Source: OLB7 sp966250335 | Lineage (GTDB): Bacteria; Bacteroidota; Ignavibacteria; OLB7 | Length of the DNA: 64,000 bases | Reading direction: 5' to 3' | Assembly (NCBI GenBank): GCA_966250335.1 | Contig: CBINGZ010000001.1 | Span: 186,001 to 250,000 of the forward strand | Shown: one piece after another, positions 17,044 through 25,224 of the stretch | Position numbering within the stretch: the stretch's first letter is position 1 | How the letters are laid out: every line of letters begins with the position of its first letter | Made by a program: the position numbers and the translations under genes | The notes under the pieces: generated by a model | Told to the model about the DNA's origin: nothing | Database searches by the model: none | The model's input: only the letters and a program-made list of their open reading frames with translations

Positions 17044-17058
17044 TGCAAATGATTTGCA
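17044..17058. promoter_or_regulatory. Candidate Fur/Zur-family operator (7-1-7 palindrome)
   Basis: TGCAAAT-G-ATTTGCA is a perfect 7-1-7 inverted repeat with the AATnATT core shared by Fur, Zur and PerR boxes. It lies about 50 bp upstream of a gene set ending in a ZnuD-like TonB receptor. A near match to a Bacteroidota -7 box (TTCCTTTG, 17063-17070) follows directly, so a bound regulator would block the promoter. Confidence 0.6.
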
Positions 17059-17106
17059 TTTTTTCCTTTGCGCCGGACGCGCTCCTCCATAGTTTGCCGA
17101 CCTCCC

Positions 17107-17469
17107 GTGAAGAAGTTCCCGGACATATTGCGACCTCTCCTGACCCTTCTGGTCATTGCCGTCTACCTGACGGCATCGGCCGGGAGTCTGGTGCATGAGG
17201 TAGTCCACGCGGGGTCCGCACGGGTCGATATCCGGTCGGGACACGACCACGGGTCGACCGTGACGACCGACGACGGAACCTCCTTTCACGATACGACCAC
17301 GACCTGTCCCTTCTGCCTCGCCGGCCCCCTCGTCCTGATGATCGTGACGGCTCTGCTCCTCATGCTCATCGAACGCGCCGACTCCCCCCGGAGCCCACGC
17401 CTTCCGGGACGCGTGGTCCGGCAGAGCTTCCTTACCCCCTCGTTCAGAGCTCCACCTTTCGCGATATAA
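17107..17469 (+). CDS. Small His/Cys-containing membrane protein, DUF2946-like
   Basis: About 120 residues if started at GTG 17107; a TTG at 17068 is also in frame and no clear ribosome-binding site helps. It has an N-terminal membrane segment (LLTLLVIAVYLTASAG), a periplasmic loop with HEVVHAG, GHDHG and CPFC, and a second membrane segment (LVLMIVTALLLMLI). The His and Cys motifs look like transition-metal ligands and resemble DUF2946-type proteins found beside metal-uptake receptors. With the lipoprotein and TonB receptor downstream it is probably part of a metal-acquisition operon. Confidence 0.65.
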   Translation: MKKFPDILRPLLTLLVIAVYLTASAGSLVHEVVHAGSARVDIRSGHDHGSTVTTDDGTSFHDTTTTCPFCLAGPLVLMIVTALLLMLIERADSPRSPRLPGRVVRQSFLTPSFRAPPFAI

Positions 17470-17665
17470 CCTTCAACCGTTTCGTGCCGACCGCCGACGC
17501 TTCCATGCATGGAGACGGCGGGCCCGTGCGCGTTCGTACGATGCGTCCCCGGCAGCGTACACGGTGGGCCGTTCATACGGCGGCCTCCGTGCATGCGGCT
17601 ATATCACATCGACCGGATATGCTTCCGGTCGCCTCACCGTACATATCGCATCAGCAGGTTATATC

Positions 17666-18121
17666 ATGAACACGATATTCGGCAGACTCCTCGCCATCCC
17701 GTTCGTCGCGGGTCTCATCATCGCCGGTTGCGGCGACAACCCCGTGGAGGGGGAGAAGAATCACGATCATTTCGAGCCGCGCGGCCTGATCCTCAGGGTC
17801 GGGACCGACAGCGTCGTCTACGACAACGGTGTCGTCAACGGCTCGCTGACGGTGAAAGCGGGAGAGGAGACCGATCTCATCTCGCTCGACTTCATCCTTG
17901 AGGATGGAGAGAGAGAGACCCCGACCGACGACGATTTCAGCCTCGACTACACCATCGGCGACACCACGGTCGCGAGCGTGGAACAGCATGAGGCGGACGG
18001 CCCCTGGAAGTTCCATATCGACGGCCGGAAGGCCGGGACGACGACCCTGACCCTCCAGCTGATGCATGTCGATCACGCGGACTTCACGGCCAAACCGATC
18101 GAGGTCGTCGTCACGCCATGA
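17666..18121 (+). CDS. Small lipoprotein of the metal-uptake operon
   Basis: 151 residues from ATG 17666; the open frame upstream lacks a better start. The lipoprotein signal peptide ends in the lipobox LIIAGC with the modified cysteine at about 21. The mature part starts with a His-containing stretch (KNHDHFEPRG), has an Ig-like beta composition with many acidic residues, and ends with HVDHADF. The stop overlaps the ATG of the TonB receptor by 4 bases (ATGA), which implies translational coupling. It probably binds or presents the receptor's substrate; zinc is suggested by context only. Confidence 0.8.
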   Translation: MNTIFGRLLAIPFVAGLIIAGCGDNPVEGEKNHDHFEPRGLILRVGTDSVVYDNGVVNGSLTVKAGEETDLISLDFILEDGERETPTDDDFSLDYTIGDTTVASVEQHEADGPWKFHIDGRKAGTTTLTLQLMHVDHADFTAKPIEVVVTP

Positions 18122-20349
18122 TCTCTCAGAAGTTCAGATCAGGCATTGCAGGGATTCTTGCCGTCGCGGCCGCGCTGCTCCTTGCGGCGCGGCCCGCCAC
18201 GGCCGGAGGAATCGAACCGGCGCCCGGCCCCGGCGGGTCGCTGACGGGATTCGTGACCGACGCGGAGACCCATGAGCCGCTCGGCTGGGTCACTCTCGTC
18301 CTCACCGAACTGCGGCGCGGCGAGATCGCCCACGCCGACGGCAGCTTCCACTTCCACGATCTGCCGGTCGGGGCCTATTCCCTGAAGGCGAGCCACGTCG
18401 GCTATCAGACGCTGGTCAGGCCGGTGACGATCAGGGAAGGGGACACGCTTCATATCAATCTCTCGCTGACACCGACCGCTCTTCAGGGAGCCGGAGTGGT
18501 GATACGGGCGGAGAAGGAGCAGCGGGTCTACGAACCGAACGATGTTCTCTCGGGTGAACGGCTCCAGCAGGGACTGGGAGGGACGCTTGCCGCGACGCTC
18601 GGCTCGGAGGCGGGGGTGTCGCAACGGACGATGGGGCCCGCTCCGGCGCGCCCGGTCGTGCGCGGGCTGGGAGGGGATCGCCTGCTGATTCTGCAGGACG
18701 GCGAACGGACCGGCGATCTCTCCGCAGGCTCCTCCGATCATGCCGTCACGCTCGACCCGATGACGGCGGACAGGATCGAGATCATCCAGGGGCCGGCGGC
18801 GCTTCTCTACAGCTCCAACGCGCTCGGCGGAGTGATCAATCTTGTCGACGATCTGATCGCCCGAAACCTCCCCGACCGGATCCACGGCACCGTGTCGCTT
18901 CAGGGAGAGAGTATCGCAAATGGATATTCCGGCGGCGCCGTGGCCCGCGGCGCGATCGGTCCTCTTGCGCTCCAGCTCGACGGCACGGCTCGCGCCGCCT
19001 CCGATTTCTCCACACCGGCCGGAGCCGTCCCGAACACCGATCTGACGAGCCATAACGGCTCGGCGGGGCTCAGCTATGTAGGGTCCGAGGGGTACATCGG
19101 CGTCTCGGGAGGGCTCTACGGATCGGAATACGGCGTGCCGGGAGGAGTCGTGGGGGCACATCCGAACGGCGTACGGATCGTGGTCGACAAAAGCAATCTG
19201 GAGGGAAGAGGGGAACTGATGTTCGACGAGGGCCCCTTCCGGCGGCTGGAAATGCGGGGGACGTACACCCGTTACCATCATACCGAACTCGAATCGAACG
19301 GCAGCCTGGGAACGGAGTTCGGCCTGGTCACGACCGGAGTGACCGCGTCGATCCATCACGATTCTCTCGGCCCCTTCGAGCGGGGAACGATCGGACTCTG
19401 GGGAGAACACCGCGACTTCGCGGCGGGAGGGTTCACCGATGTCCCTCCGACGATCGAACGGAGCATCGCCGGGTTTCTCTACGAGGAGATCGGGTTCGGC
19501 GATCTGCGGCTGAATGCGGGGCTCCGCTACGATTATCATGCGGCCGATCCCGAATCTTCCGACGCAGCCTCCGGAGTTCGACGGCGCGAGTTCAACGGAT
19601 TCTCCGGATCGCTCTCGCTCCTCTACGATCTCGGCGGAAATTTCCAGGCCGGGGCCACCCTCATGCGGACGCTCCGGACACCGAGCGTGGATGAACTCTT
19701 CACTCGCGGGCCGCATCTGGCCTCATACACCTACGAGGTGGGGAACCCGGAGCTCGGGGCGGAGAACGGGCTCGGGACGGAGATCACGCTCCGTCATCTC
19801 GCGGAATCGGGACATGCCTCGCTTTCTCTCTTCCGTAACGCCATCGACGGCTATATTTATTCCCGCAACACCGGCGACACGAACATCCGGACGCTCCTTC
19901 CGATCTATCAGGCGACCGGAGGGGATGCGATCATGCTGGGAGGAGAGCTCTCGCTGGAATACGAGATTCTTCCCCGGTTCGTCATTTCGACCGTGCTGAG
20001 CCATGTGGAAGGGACGCTTCGCGATGAGAACATGCCCCTTCCGATGATCCCTCCGTTCAACGGGAAGATCGGATTACGATACCAGACGGGGGCGTTCTCC
20101 GCCGGTATCTCGGGACGTGGAGCGGCGGCGCAGAAGAGGACGGGGGAGTTCGAGGAGCCGACGGCCGGCTATCTTCTCTACGATGCGTTCGCGCAGTATC
20201 GTCTTACGACATCATCGACGCTGCACACGATCGTCCTCAGCGCCGAGAACCTGCTGAACACCGAGTATCGCCAGCATCTCTCGCGTCTGAAATCGATACT
20301 CCCGGAAGCCGGGCGGAACGTCAGGCTTTTCTACAGGCTCTATTTCTGA
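18118..20349 (+). CDS. TonB-dependent outer-membrane receptor, ZnuD-like
   Basis: 743 residues: signal peptide (IAGILAVAAALLLAARPATA), an N-terminal carboxypeptidase-regulatory domain (about 38-125, GFVTDAETHEPLGWVTL), a plug (about 135-240, with PVVRGLGGDRLLILQDGERTG and GPAALLYSSNALGGVINLVD) and a 22-strand barrel ending in the aromatic residue F. The C-terminal pattern YRQHLSRLKSILPEAGRNVR is typical of the ZnuD-like group of zinc receptors. His-containing loops (TRYHHTE, SIHHDS, DYHAAD) fit metal binding. Translation is coupled to the lipoprotein upstream. Cobalt, copper or heme-type substrates cannot be excluded. Confidence 0.88.
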   Translation: MISQKFRSGIAGILAVAAALLLAARPATAGGIEPAPGPGGSLTGFVTDAETHEPLGWVTLVLTELRRGEIAHADGSFHFHDLPVGAYSLKASHVGYQTLVRPVTIREGDTLHINLSLTPTALQGAGVVIRAEKEQRVYEPNDVLSGERLQQGLGGTLAATLGSEAGVSQRTMGPAPARPVVRGLGGDRLLILQDGERTGDLSAGSSDHAVTLDPMTADRIEIIQGPAALLYSSNALGGVINLVDDLIARNLPDRIHGTVSLQGESIANGYSGGAVARGAIGPLALQLDGTARAASDFSTPAGAVPNTDLTSHNGSAGLSYVGSEGYIGVSGGLYGSEYGVPGGVVGAHPNGVRIVVDKSNLEGRGELMFDEGPFRRLEMRGTYTRYHHTELESNGSLGTEFGLVTTGVTASIHHDSLGPFERGTIGLWGEHRDFAAGGFTDVPPTIERSIAGFLYEEIGFGDLRLNAGLRYDYHAADPESSDAASGVRRREFNGFSGSLSLLYDLGGNFQAGATLMRTLRTPSVDELFTRGPHLASYTYEVGNPELGAENGLGTEITLRHLAESGHASLSLFRNAIDGYIYSRNTGDTNIRTLLPIYQATGGDAIMLGGELSLEYEILPRFVISTVLSHVEGTLRDENMPLPMIPPFNGKIGLRYQTGAFSAGISGRGAAAQKRTGEFEEPTAGYLLYDAFAQYRLTTSSTLHTIVLSAENLLNTEYRQHLSRLKSILPEAGRNVRLFYRLYF

Positions 20350-20391
20350 GACCGATCGGGTCCAGCCGATCCGATCCTTCGGACCATTTTC

Positions 20392-21618
20392 TTGAGAATA
20401 CTTCACACAGCCGACTGGCATCTGGGGCGACGACTGGAGGGACGCTCCCGACACGACGAACAGGTCGCCGCGCTCGACGAGATCTGCCGGATCGCCGAGG
20501 AGGAACACGCCGACGCGGTGGTGGTCGCCGGCGACATCTTCGACACCTACCACCCGCCGACCGAGTCCGAATCGCTTTTCTATCGGACCATGACACGTCT
20601 TGCCGACCGCGGGAGGCGCGGCGTGATCGTCATCGCCGGGAACCACGACAGTCCCGACCGTCTGCTGGCGGCCGACCCGTACGCCCGCTCGCTCGGCATT
20701 GTCACCATCGGATATCCCAAAGATATCCCGCCGCTGCACGACGCCGGCTCCGACAGGACCTCGTGTCTGGAATCGGACGCATCGTTTGTCAGGGTCAGAA
20801 CGCCGCGTCGCGGTGAGATACTTTCGGTCCTTGCGCTCCCATACCCTTCCGAATCGCGCCTGCGTGAAGCGATCAGCGTCGCCGTCGACGACGAGGAGCA
20901 GGCGATGATCGACTATAACAGACGGATCAGGGAGTTCATGGAAGGAATTGCCGGTCGGTTCCTGCCGGGGGAGCCGAACATCATCGCAAGCCATCTCTTC
21001 GTGCACGGGGGGGAGGAGTCGGAATCGGAACGCCCGATCAGCATCGGCGGCGCCTACACGGTCGATCCGACCAGCTTCCCGGGAACGGCCGGATATGTCG
21101 CACTGGGACATCTCCACAGAAGCCAGGAGAAGCGGGGGGAACGAGATATTCCGATCCGATATTCAGGATCGATCCTGCAATACAGTTTCAGCGAGGCGGG
21201 GCAGAAGAAATCGGTGGTGATGCTCGAAACCGACGGGACCGAGTATGCGGCGAGAACGATTCAGCTCGGCGCCGGACGTGAACTGCGGAGAGGAGCGTTT
21301 CACGGCACCGAGGAGATGGAGCGTTTTCTCTCGGAATGTGATCCTTCGATATGGCTCGATCTTTCGCTCCGCGTCGATGCCCCTCTCGATCCCGAATATA
21401 TCTCGACCCTCCGCTCCCGTCATCCCGGCATCGTCGTCATCCGTCCCGAGTTCACCCTCCGTGAGGAAGTCGAATCTCCCATCCGCCTTGAGCATCTCTC
21501 TCTCGACGAGCAGTTCCGCCGCTTCGTCGTCGACCGCTACGGCGAGGAACCGCATGATGATGTGGTAAAGCTCTTCGTGGAGTTGACGGGGGAGGAAGAA
21601 GGGAATGGATCGGTATAA
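20392..21618 (+). CDS. sbcD: SbcD/Mre11-type nuclease subunit
   Basis: 408 residues starting at TTG 20392. The calcineurin-like phosphoesterase motifs are complete: DWH (Asp 8, His 10), GDIFD (47-51), GNHD (83-86), and SHLFVHGG and ALGHLHR further on. SbcD works with the ATPase SbcC to cut hairpins and protein-blocked DNA ends. No sbcC lies in this window; the next genes are unrelated. A terminator follows directly, so sbcD is the last gene of its transcript. Confidence 0.9.
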   Translation: MRILHTADWHLGRRLEGRSRHDEQVAALDEICRIAEEEHADAVVVAGDIFDTYHPPTESESLFYRTMTRLADRGRRGVIVIAGNHDSPDRLLAADPYARSLGIVTIGYPKDIPPLHDAGSDRTSCLESDASFVRVRTPRRGEILSVLALPYPSESRLREAISVAVDDEEQAMIDYNRRIREFMEGIAGRFLPGEPNIIASHLFVHGGEESESERPISIGGAYTVDPTSFPGTAGYVALGHLHRSQEKRGERDIPIRYSGSILQYSFSEAGQKKSVVMLETDGTEYAARTIQLGAGRELRRGAFHGTEEMERFLSECDPSIWLDLSLRVDAPLDPEYISTLRSRHPGIVVIRPEFTLREEVESPIRLEHLSLDEQFRRFVVDRYGEEPHDDVVKLFVELTGEEEGNGSV

Positions 21619-21624
21619 AAAAGG

Positions 21625-21656
21625 GAAGAGAGCTTGCCGTCCGGCAAACTCTCTTC
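21625..21656 (+). terminator. Intrinsic terminator of sbcD
   Basis: The stem GAAGAGAG-c-TTGCC, loop GTCC, then GGCAA-a-CTCTCTTC has one internal mismatch and is followed by a short T run. It starts 6 bp after the sbcD stop. Confidence 0.8.
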
Positions 21657-21809
21657 ACCTTTTACAAAACACACCGTTTGGAGGAACCCGTCACCTGTTT
21701 TGGTCTGAGGAGTTAGTTCATAGGAGGCTAACTCGATGTGTTTCGTATTCCGCTGAACGTGAGTCCTATTCCCTTGTTGTATCTGATCCCGGTGTGAACC
21801 GGATGATCG

Positions 21810-22010
21810 TCAAACCCTATCGTTCGCCCCGCCCGTACCTGCTTCGATCCCCAGCTTCACACCACTCTCCATCCATTTCTCAACCGAGGCGACGAACAGC
21901 GTATACCAGGCTTTTCTGATGCTGACCCTCTCTCTCTTGATCGGCATCGGCTCTGGCATCTGCGGTGAAGATTTCACCGACTCTCTCTCATGATCTCCTT
22001 TCCTGCTCAT
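21810..22010 (-). CDS. Possible small protein, unknown function
   Basis: A 66-residue frame with plausible codon use and an amphipathic stretch (AWYTLFVASVEKWMESG). A TATATTTC sequence, one base off the Bacteroidota -7 box, lies shortly upstream on the same strand. There is no domain match I recognise, so it may be spurious. Confidence 0.25.
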   Translation of the reverse strand: MSRKGDHERESVKSSPQMPEPMPIKRERVSIRKAWYTLFVASVEKWMESGVKLGIEAGTGGANDRV

Positions 22011-22035
22011 TCATTTCCATCGTTTGAAATATAAA

Positions 22036-22069
22036 CGCCGGTCGGAACCCCCATAGTTCCCAACCGGCG
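22036..22069. terminator. Strong hairpin followed by an A/T run
   Basis: CGCCGGT-c-GGAAC pairs with GTTCC-ca-ACCGGCG around a 7-base loop. On the plus strand it is followed by seven A and six T. It could end transcription from either side; its minus-strand position fits the end of the repressor transcript. Confidence 0.55.
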
Positions 22070-22312
22070 AAAAAAATTTTTGTCCGTCCCGACAGCGCCC
22101 GACGCGGTATCGCGGCCGGGTCGCTCGTCGTCACTACGGCCATGTGAATCGAGCGCGGGGTCGATCTCCGTTACCGCATAATATTGGATGAAGATCATCG
22201 GTCGGGATCGAGCGCTCCCCGAACCGGCGCGGGATCGAAGCCGGCTGCGGCGGGATCTTCATCCCTCCGGAGATCCTCATCACCACCATGTGCCGCTCCC
22301 GATCGCAATCCG

Positions 22313-22959
22313 CTACGGCAGGACCTTGATCGTCCGGATCGCCACACCCCATACCTTCAGATTCATCTCCGGCGTCACCTCGAGCGGTTTATATCGCTCG
22401 TTTTCGGGGTAGAGATAGATCCGGGTGTCGATTTTTTCCAGCCGTTTAAGGGTGAGCTCTCCGTCGACGGCACAGACGACGATACAGCCGGGGACCGGTT
22501 CACGGGCGCGTTCCACGATCACATAGTCTCCCGATTCGATCCCGGCACCGATCATGCTGTCCCCGGTGACCCGGCAGGCGAAGCAGGAGGGGTTGGGAAG
22601 GACGAGATCCTCCACATCGAGGAGCGTCTCGATGGAATCGTCGCCGGGGGTGGGGGCGCCGGCCGGCACGGGACAGAGGAAGAGTGGAATACGGTTATGC
22701 GCCCCCCCCCGCCCCGACCACGGGACGAGGATGACGACGTAAACGGCTCCCCTTCTCCGGTGATCCACCAGTGGTAGTTCAGGTCCGGGCAGGTAGAGAT
22801 CACCAGGTCGTAGTCGATCGACTGGCGGGATTTCCAGGCGGAGATCGTGTTCTGTTTCACGTTGAGAAGGCGCGCCAGCTCCACATCCGTTTCCAACCCG
22901 TAGGCACTCTTCAACCTGTCGATCAACGACCTTACGTTTTGCGATTTTACACTTGACAT
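22313..22959 (-). pseudogene. CI-type repressor with S24 peptidase domain, split by a G9 tract (possible phase variation)
   Basis: From ATG 22959 the frame encodes a phage CI-repressor helix-turn-helix domain (residues 1-75, DVELARLLNVKQNTISAWKS and WWITGEGEP) and then a Ser/Gly linker. The LexA-like S24 domain is encoded one frame away, from about 22705 to 22313, with GDSM (catalytic Ser) and ELTLKR (catalytic Lys). The join is a run of nine G on the coding strand (22703-22711). Ten G would restore a 215-residue protein; nine G gives a 135-residue protein with a nonsense tail. An Ala-Gly pair (PVPAGAP) lies where LexA-type proteins cleave themselves. So it is either a contingency locus in the OFF state or a sequencing error. 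Its likely role is a DNA-damage-sensitive repressor of itself and the divergent sigma gene. Confidence 0.8.
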
Positions 22960-22992
22960 AGCACAATTTGCGATACTATCTTTGTAAAGATA
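22954..22992. promoter_or_regulatory. Divergent promoter and palindromic operator of the repressor/sigma pair
   Basis: TATCTTT-GT-AAAGATA (22977-22992) is a perfect palindrome. Its plus strand contains TATCTTTG, an exact match to the Bacteroidota -7 box TAnnTTTG; its minus strand contains TATCTTTA, one base off. A dimeric repressor bound here would cover both promoters. A second inverted repeat (TACTTCT...AGAAGTA) lies just downstream, from about 22994 to 23020. Confidence 0.6.
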
Positions 22993-23178
22993 CTACTTCT
23001 ACTTCACAAAACGAGAAGTAACTGCGGGGTTACCCAAAAAAAATCCGCACCGGCTTCCACCGGAACGAAACACCGCCTATCCCGTTCTTGACTCCTCGCA
23101 GTGCCGGCAGGAGGGGGATTGCACGCCCTTTCAGGTGGATAAGAACTATCAACTCAAGAACGAATCGAGGAAACGCTC

Positions 23179-23715
23179 ATGCAATGGTCAGACCTGGACA
23201 ACCTGACGACAATCCTTCAACGCTCGATTTCGGCCCGCTACTCCACCACGGAGCGGGACCTTATCGGGGAGGCCGTACGCGAATCACGGCTTCGTTTCTT
23301 TCTCCGTTTCTATAATCGTGAATCGCCGGAGGTTCCGCTCGACCCGCCGGCCGCCTACACCTGGATGGCGACCACGGCCCGCCGTCTCCTCCGCCGGGAG
23401 CTCTCGGTCCGTCGCCGGTTCGACTGGATCGTGACCCACGACGACGAGGGGCCGACGGCGGGGGACCGGACCGTCTCGCTCGACAGGCTTCGCCACGCCT
23501 CGCCGGAGCGCTCATACGACGCCTCGCTCGTGGTGCGCTCGCTCCTGCCGCGTCTCTCACCTCTTCTGCGCAACGTCGTGATCATGCACGACCTGGAGGG
23601 GTTCACGCTGGAGGAAATATCGCAACACCTCGGCTGCAACGTGGCGGCGGTGCGGCAGCGTCATTCGCGCGCTATCCGGCGGTTGCGAAACATCTCGCTT
23701 GCGGAGATAAACTAA
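23179..23715 (+). CDS. ECF-type RNA polymerase sigma factor
   Basis: 178 residues from ATG 23179 with GAGGAA upstream. The N-terminal part (about 10-80) matches sigma region 2, including the AYTWMATTARRLLRRE segment. The C-terminal part (about 120-172) is sigma region 4 with the helix-turn-helix GFTLEEISQHLGCNVAAVRQRHSRAIRRLR. No anti-sigma factor gene follows. It is divergent from the CI-like repressor and shares its operator region, so the repressor may control it. Its own targets may include the genes beyond the repeats. The leader is long, about 185 bases from the predicted -7 box. Confidence 0.85.
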   Translation: MQWSDLDNLTTILQRSISARYSTTERDLIGEAVRESRLRFFLRFYNRESPEVPLDPPAAYTWMATTARRLLRRELSVRRRFDWIVTHDDEGPTAGDRTVSLDRLRHASPERSYDASLVVRSLLPRLSPLLRNVVIMHDLEGFTLEEISQHLGCNVAAVRQRHSRAIRRLRNISLAEIN

Positions 23716-23721
23716 GCCGTC

Positions 23722-24018
23722 CCACAGAGCGGGTGAGCCGCTGTAGGACGCGACCGCAAACTGTACCGTTATAGCTTGCGGAAATGAATTGAGCCTTCCG
23801 ACGGAGCAGAGCAACCGCAGTAAGATGCGGCCGCGAACTATGTCGTTATAGCTTGCGGAAATGAACCGGGCCATCCGATAGAGTGGATGCACCGCCGTAA
23901 GAGACGGCCGCAGGATACGTCGTTATAGCTTGCGGAAAATGAGCCGGACGATCCGACAGAGCGGATGAGCCGCCGTAAGGCGCGGCTTCAAAACATATCG
24001 CTTGCGGAAATGAATTGA
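23722..24018 (+). repeat. Four tandem ~77-bp degenerate repeats, each with two stem-loops
   Basis: The common anchor GCTTGCGGAAA(A)TGA starts at 23774, 23851, 23928 and 24000, giving periods of 77, 77 and 72. Each unit also has TCCGACAGAGCGGATG-like and CCGCCGTAAG-like blocks. In each unit a first stem forms around GTAAG (CCGC/GCGG or AGCCGC/GCGGCT) and, in units 1-3, a second stem joins CCGCAA-type sequence to TTGCGG. The bases vary but pairing is often kept, including G-U pairs. 77 is not a multiple of three, so these are not protein repeats. They start right after the sigma gene stop. Confidence 0.8.
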
Positions 24019-24487
24019 ACCACGGTTTCGGCGATGCTTCTCCATATCATGTCTACATCCACATTTTCTCATTCCGATAATTCTGCGATATACTTCAGGT
24101 ATATTTTACCTAATTCCCCTGTCACACAGTTCGAGGCAAACGCATTATTCCAACAGAGGCGGATCATCGACGGCGCTCATGGTCTTGATGGGCGTAATTG
24201 CGTGATGAAACCGGGTGTGCGCCTCGAACAGTTCGGTCTCATATAGATTCGTCGCGGTTTTCCCTGTACGATTACATCGGCGTCCGAGGCACTTCCCATT
24301 CCTATCCGTGCCGCTCCGGACGCCGCTGAATTCGTGGATAGGACAGGGAGGCTCGGCGAACCGGGATCACGACCAACAAGCAGGCCTCTGCGCACAACCA
24401 AACTATCCGGCGTGGTTTTTCCGACGCGCCGGTCATCGTACAACACACTTTTTTCAACAATCGCTGTTTTCCAACAGGAGGTTTCCT
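24019..24487 (+). other. AT-richer leader region upstream of the orphan gene pair
   Basis: About 470 bp with visibly lower GC at 24040-24130 than its surroundings, which hints at acquired DNA or a regulatory leader. A CCGGCG...CGCCGG hairpin lies near 24410-24433. A 70-codon frame at 24034-24246 has no supporting features. No sure promoter box was found. Confidence 0.35.
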
Positions 24488-25105
24488 ATGTCTCAATCAG
24501 TGCTTTCCGTAAGCAATCTGGATCAGGTGATCCGGGCCTCGGTCGAGGTCGCCCCGCGCGGACGACAGACGGTCGACGGCAACACCAGCGACTACGGGAT
24601 TGCCAGGAGCATCGCCAACGTCAAGATCGCATCGCTTGACGATCTGATTGCCATCGGCATGGTGCTCGGCAACCCCTCGGTGAAGGATGTCAACGACGCC
24701 GTGCGTCAGGATACGGAGGAGGCGCGTCGCAGCTTCCTGGGTCAGCGCAGCGCTTCCCATGATTCGGGATGCACAGGCTGTGCGGGGCTGACGCTGGAGC
24801 AGGAGTACAAGGCGTACCGCCGGACGCAGAATTTCGCGCTGGCCCGTGTCATCGGGGAAGCGCAGGAGCGTGTCGCGTCGCCATGGGACCGGGTCATCGA
24901 TATCGTCCGTCGGGTCGCCGAGAACAGCCTGCAGCTCAATTTCCGGAGCTTCTTCGCCGACGTGATCACCGTGGGTGACGGGAGCGAGCTGACGTTCTCG
25001 AACATCAACTTCATCAACGCGAACCAGATCGTGGCGGCGAAGGACGCAGTCATCAATCTGCCGCAGGTTGCATTCCTGAAGACCGAGTCGTTTACGTCGA
25101 ACTGA
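24488..25105 (+). CDS. Orphan protein with CxxC motif, unknown function
   Basis: 205 residues from ATG 24488, chosen because AGGAGG lies 6 bases upstream; the frame is open further upstream without a good start. No signal peptide or membrane segment is seen, so it is probably cytoplasmic or exported by an unusual route. The N-terminal half is helical (SLDDLIAIGMVLGNPSVKDV), the middle has GCTGCAG, and the C-terminal ~55 residues are beta-rich and Asn-rich (LTFSNINFINANQIV), as in beta-solenoid rungs. I recognise no family. It is followed after 119 bp by a glycine-rich protein on the same strand; the two may be co-expressed and work together. Confidence 0.75.
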   Translation: MSQSVLSVSNLDQVIRASVEVAPRGRQTVDGNTSDYGIARSIANVKIASLDDLIAIGMVLGNPSVKDVNDAVRQDTEEARRSFLGQRSASHDSGCTGCAGLTLEQEYKAYRRTQNFALARVIGEAQERVASPWDRVIDIVRRVAENSLQLNFRSFFADVITVGDGSELTFSNINFINANQIVAAKDAVINLPQVAFLKTESFTSN

Positions 25106-25224
25106 TGAATCGCGGGAAATGCCGGCGTCACCGCAGCCGGCAGGATTCCCGCTGCCGGAATATCGGCACAGTTCCATCAAGTCAATCATTTCCTTTCATC
25201 ATTTACTTTTCCAGAGGTATTTCC

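Larger units (their letters stand above)
21664..22312. other. Long region with hairpins and at most one small gene
   Basis: About 650 bp between sbcD and the repressor gene. It contains a 7-bp inverted repeat (GAGTTAG...CTAACTC, near 21708-21732), one weak small open frame on the minus strand and a strong hairpin at 22036-22069. I see no tRNA or known RNA family. Confidence 0.4.

Noticed and set aside
23722..24018. CRISPR array
   Set aside because: The units are degenerate and contiguous, with no conserved short repeat separated by unique spacers, and no cas genes are present.
24034..24246. 70-codon frame upstream of the orphan pair
   Set aside because: No ribosome-binding site, no domain, and it sits in an AT-rich leader.
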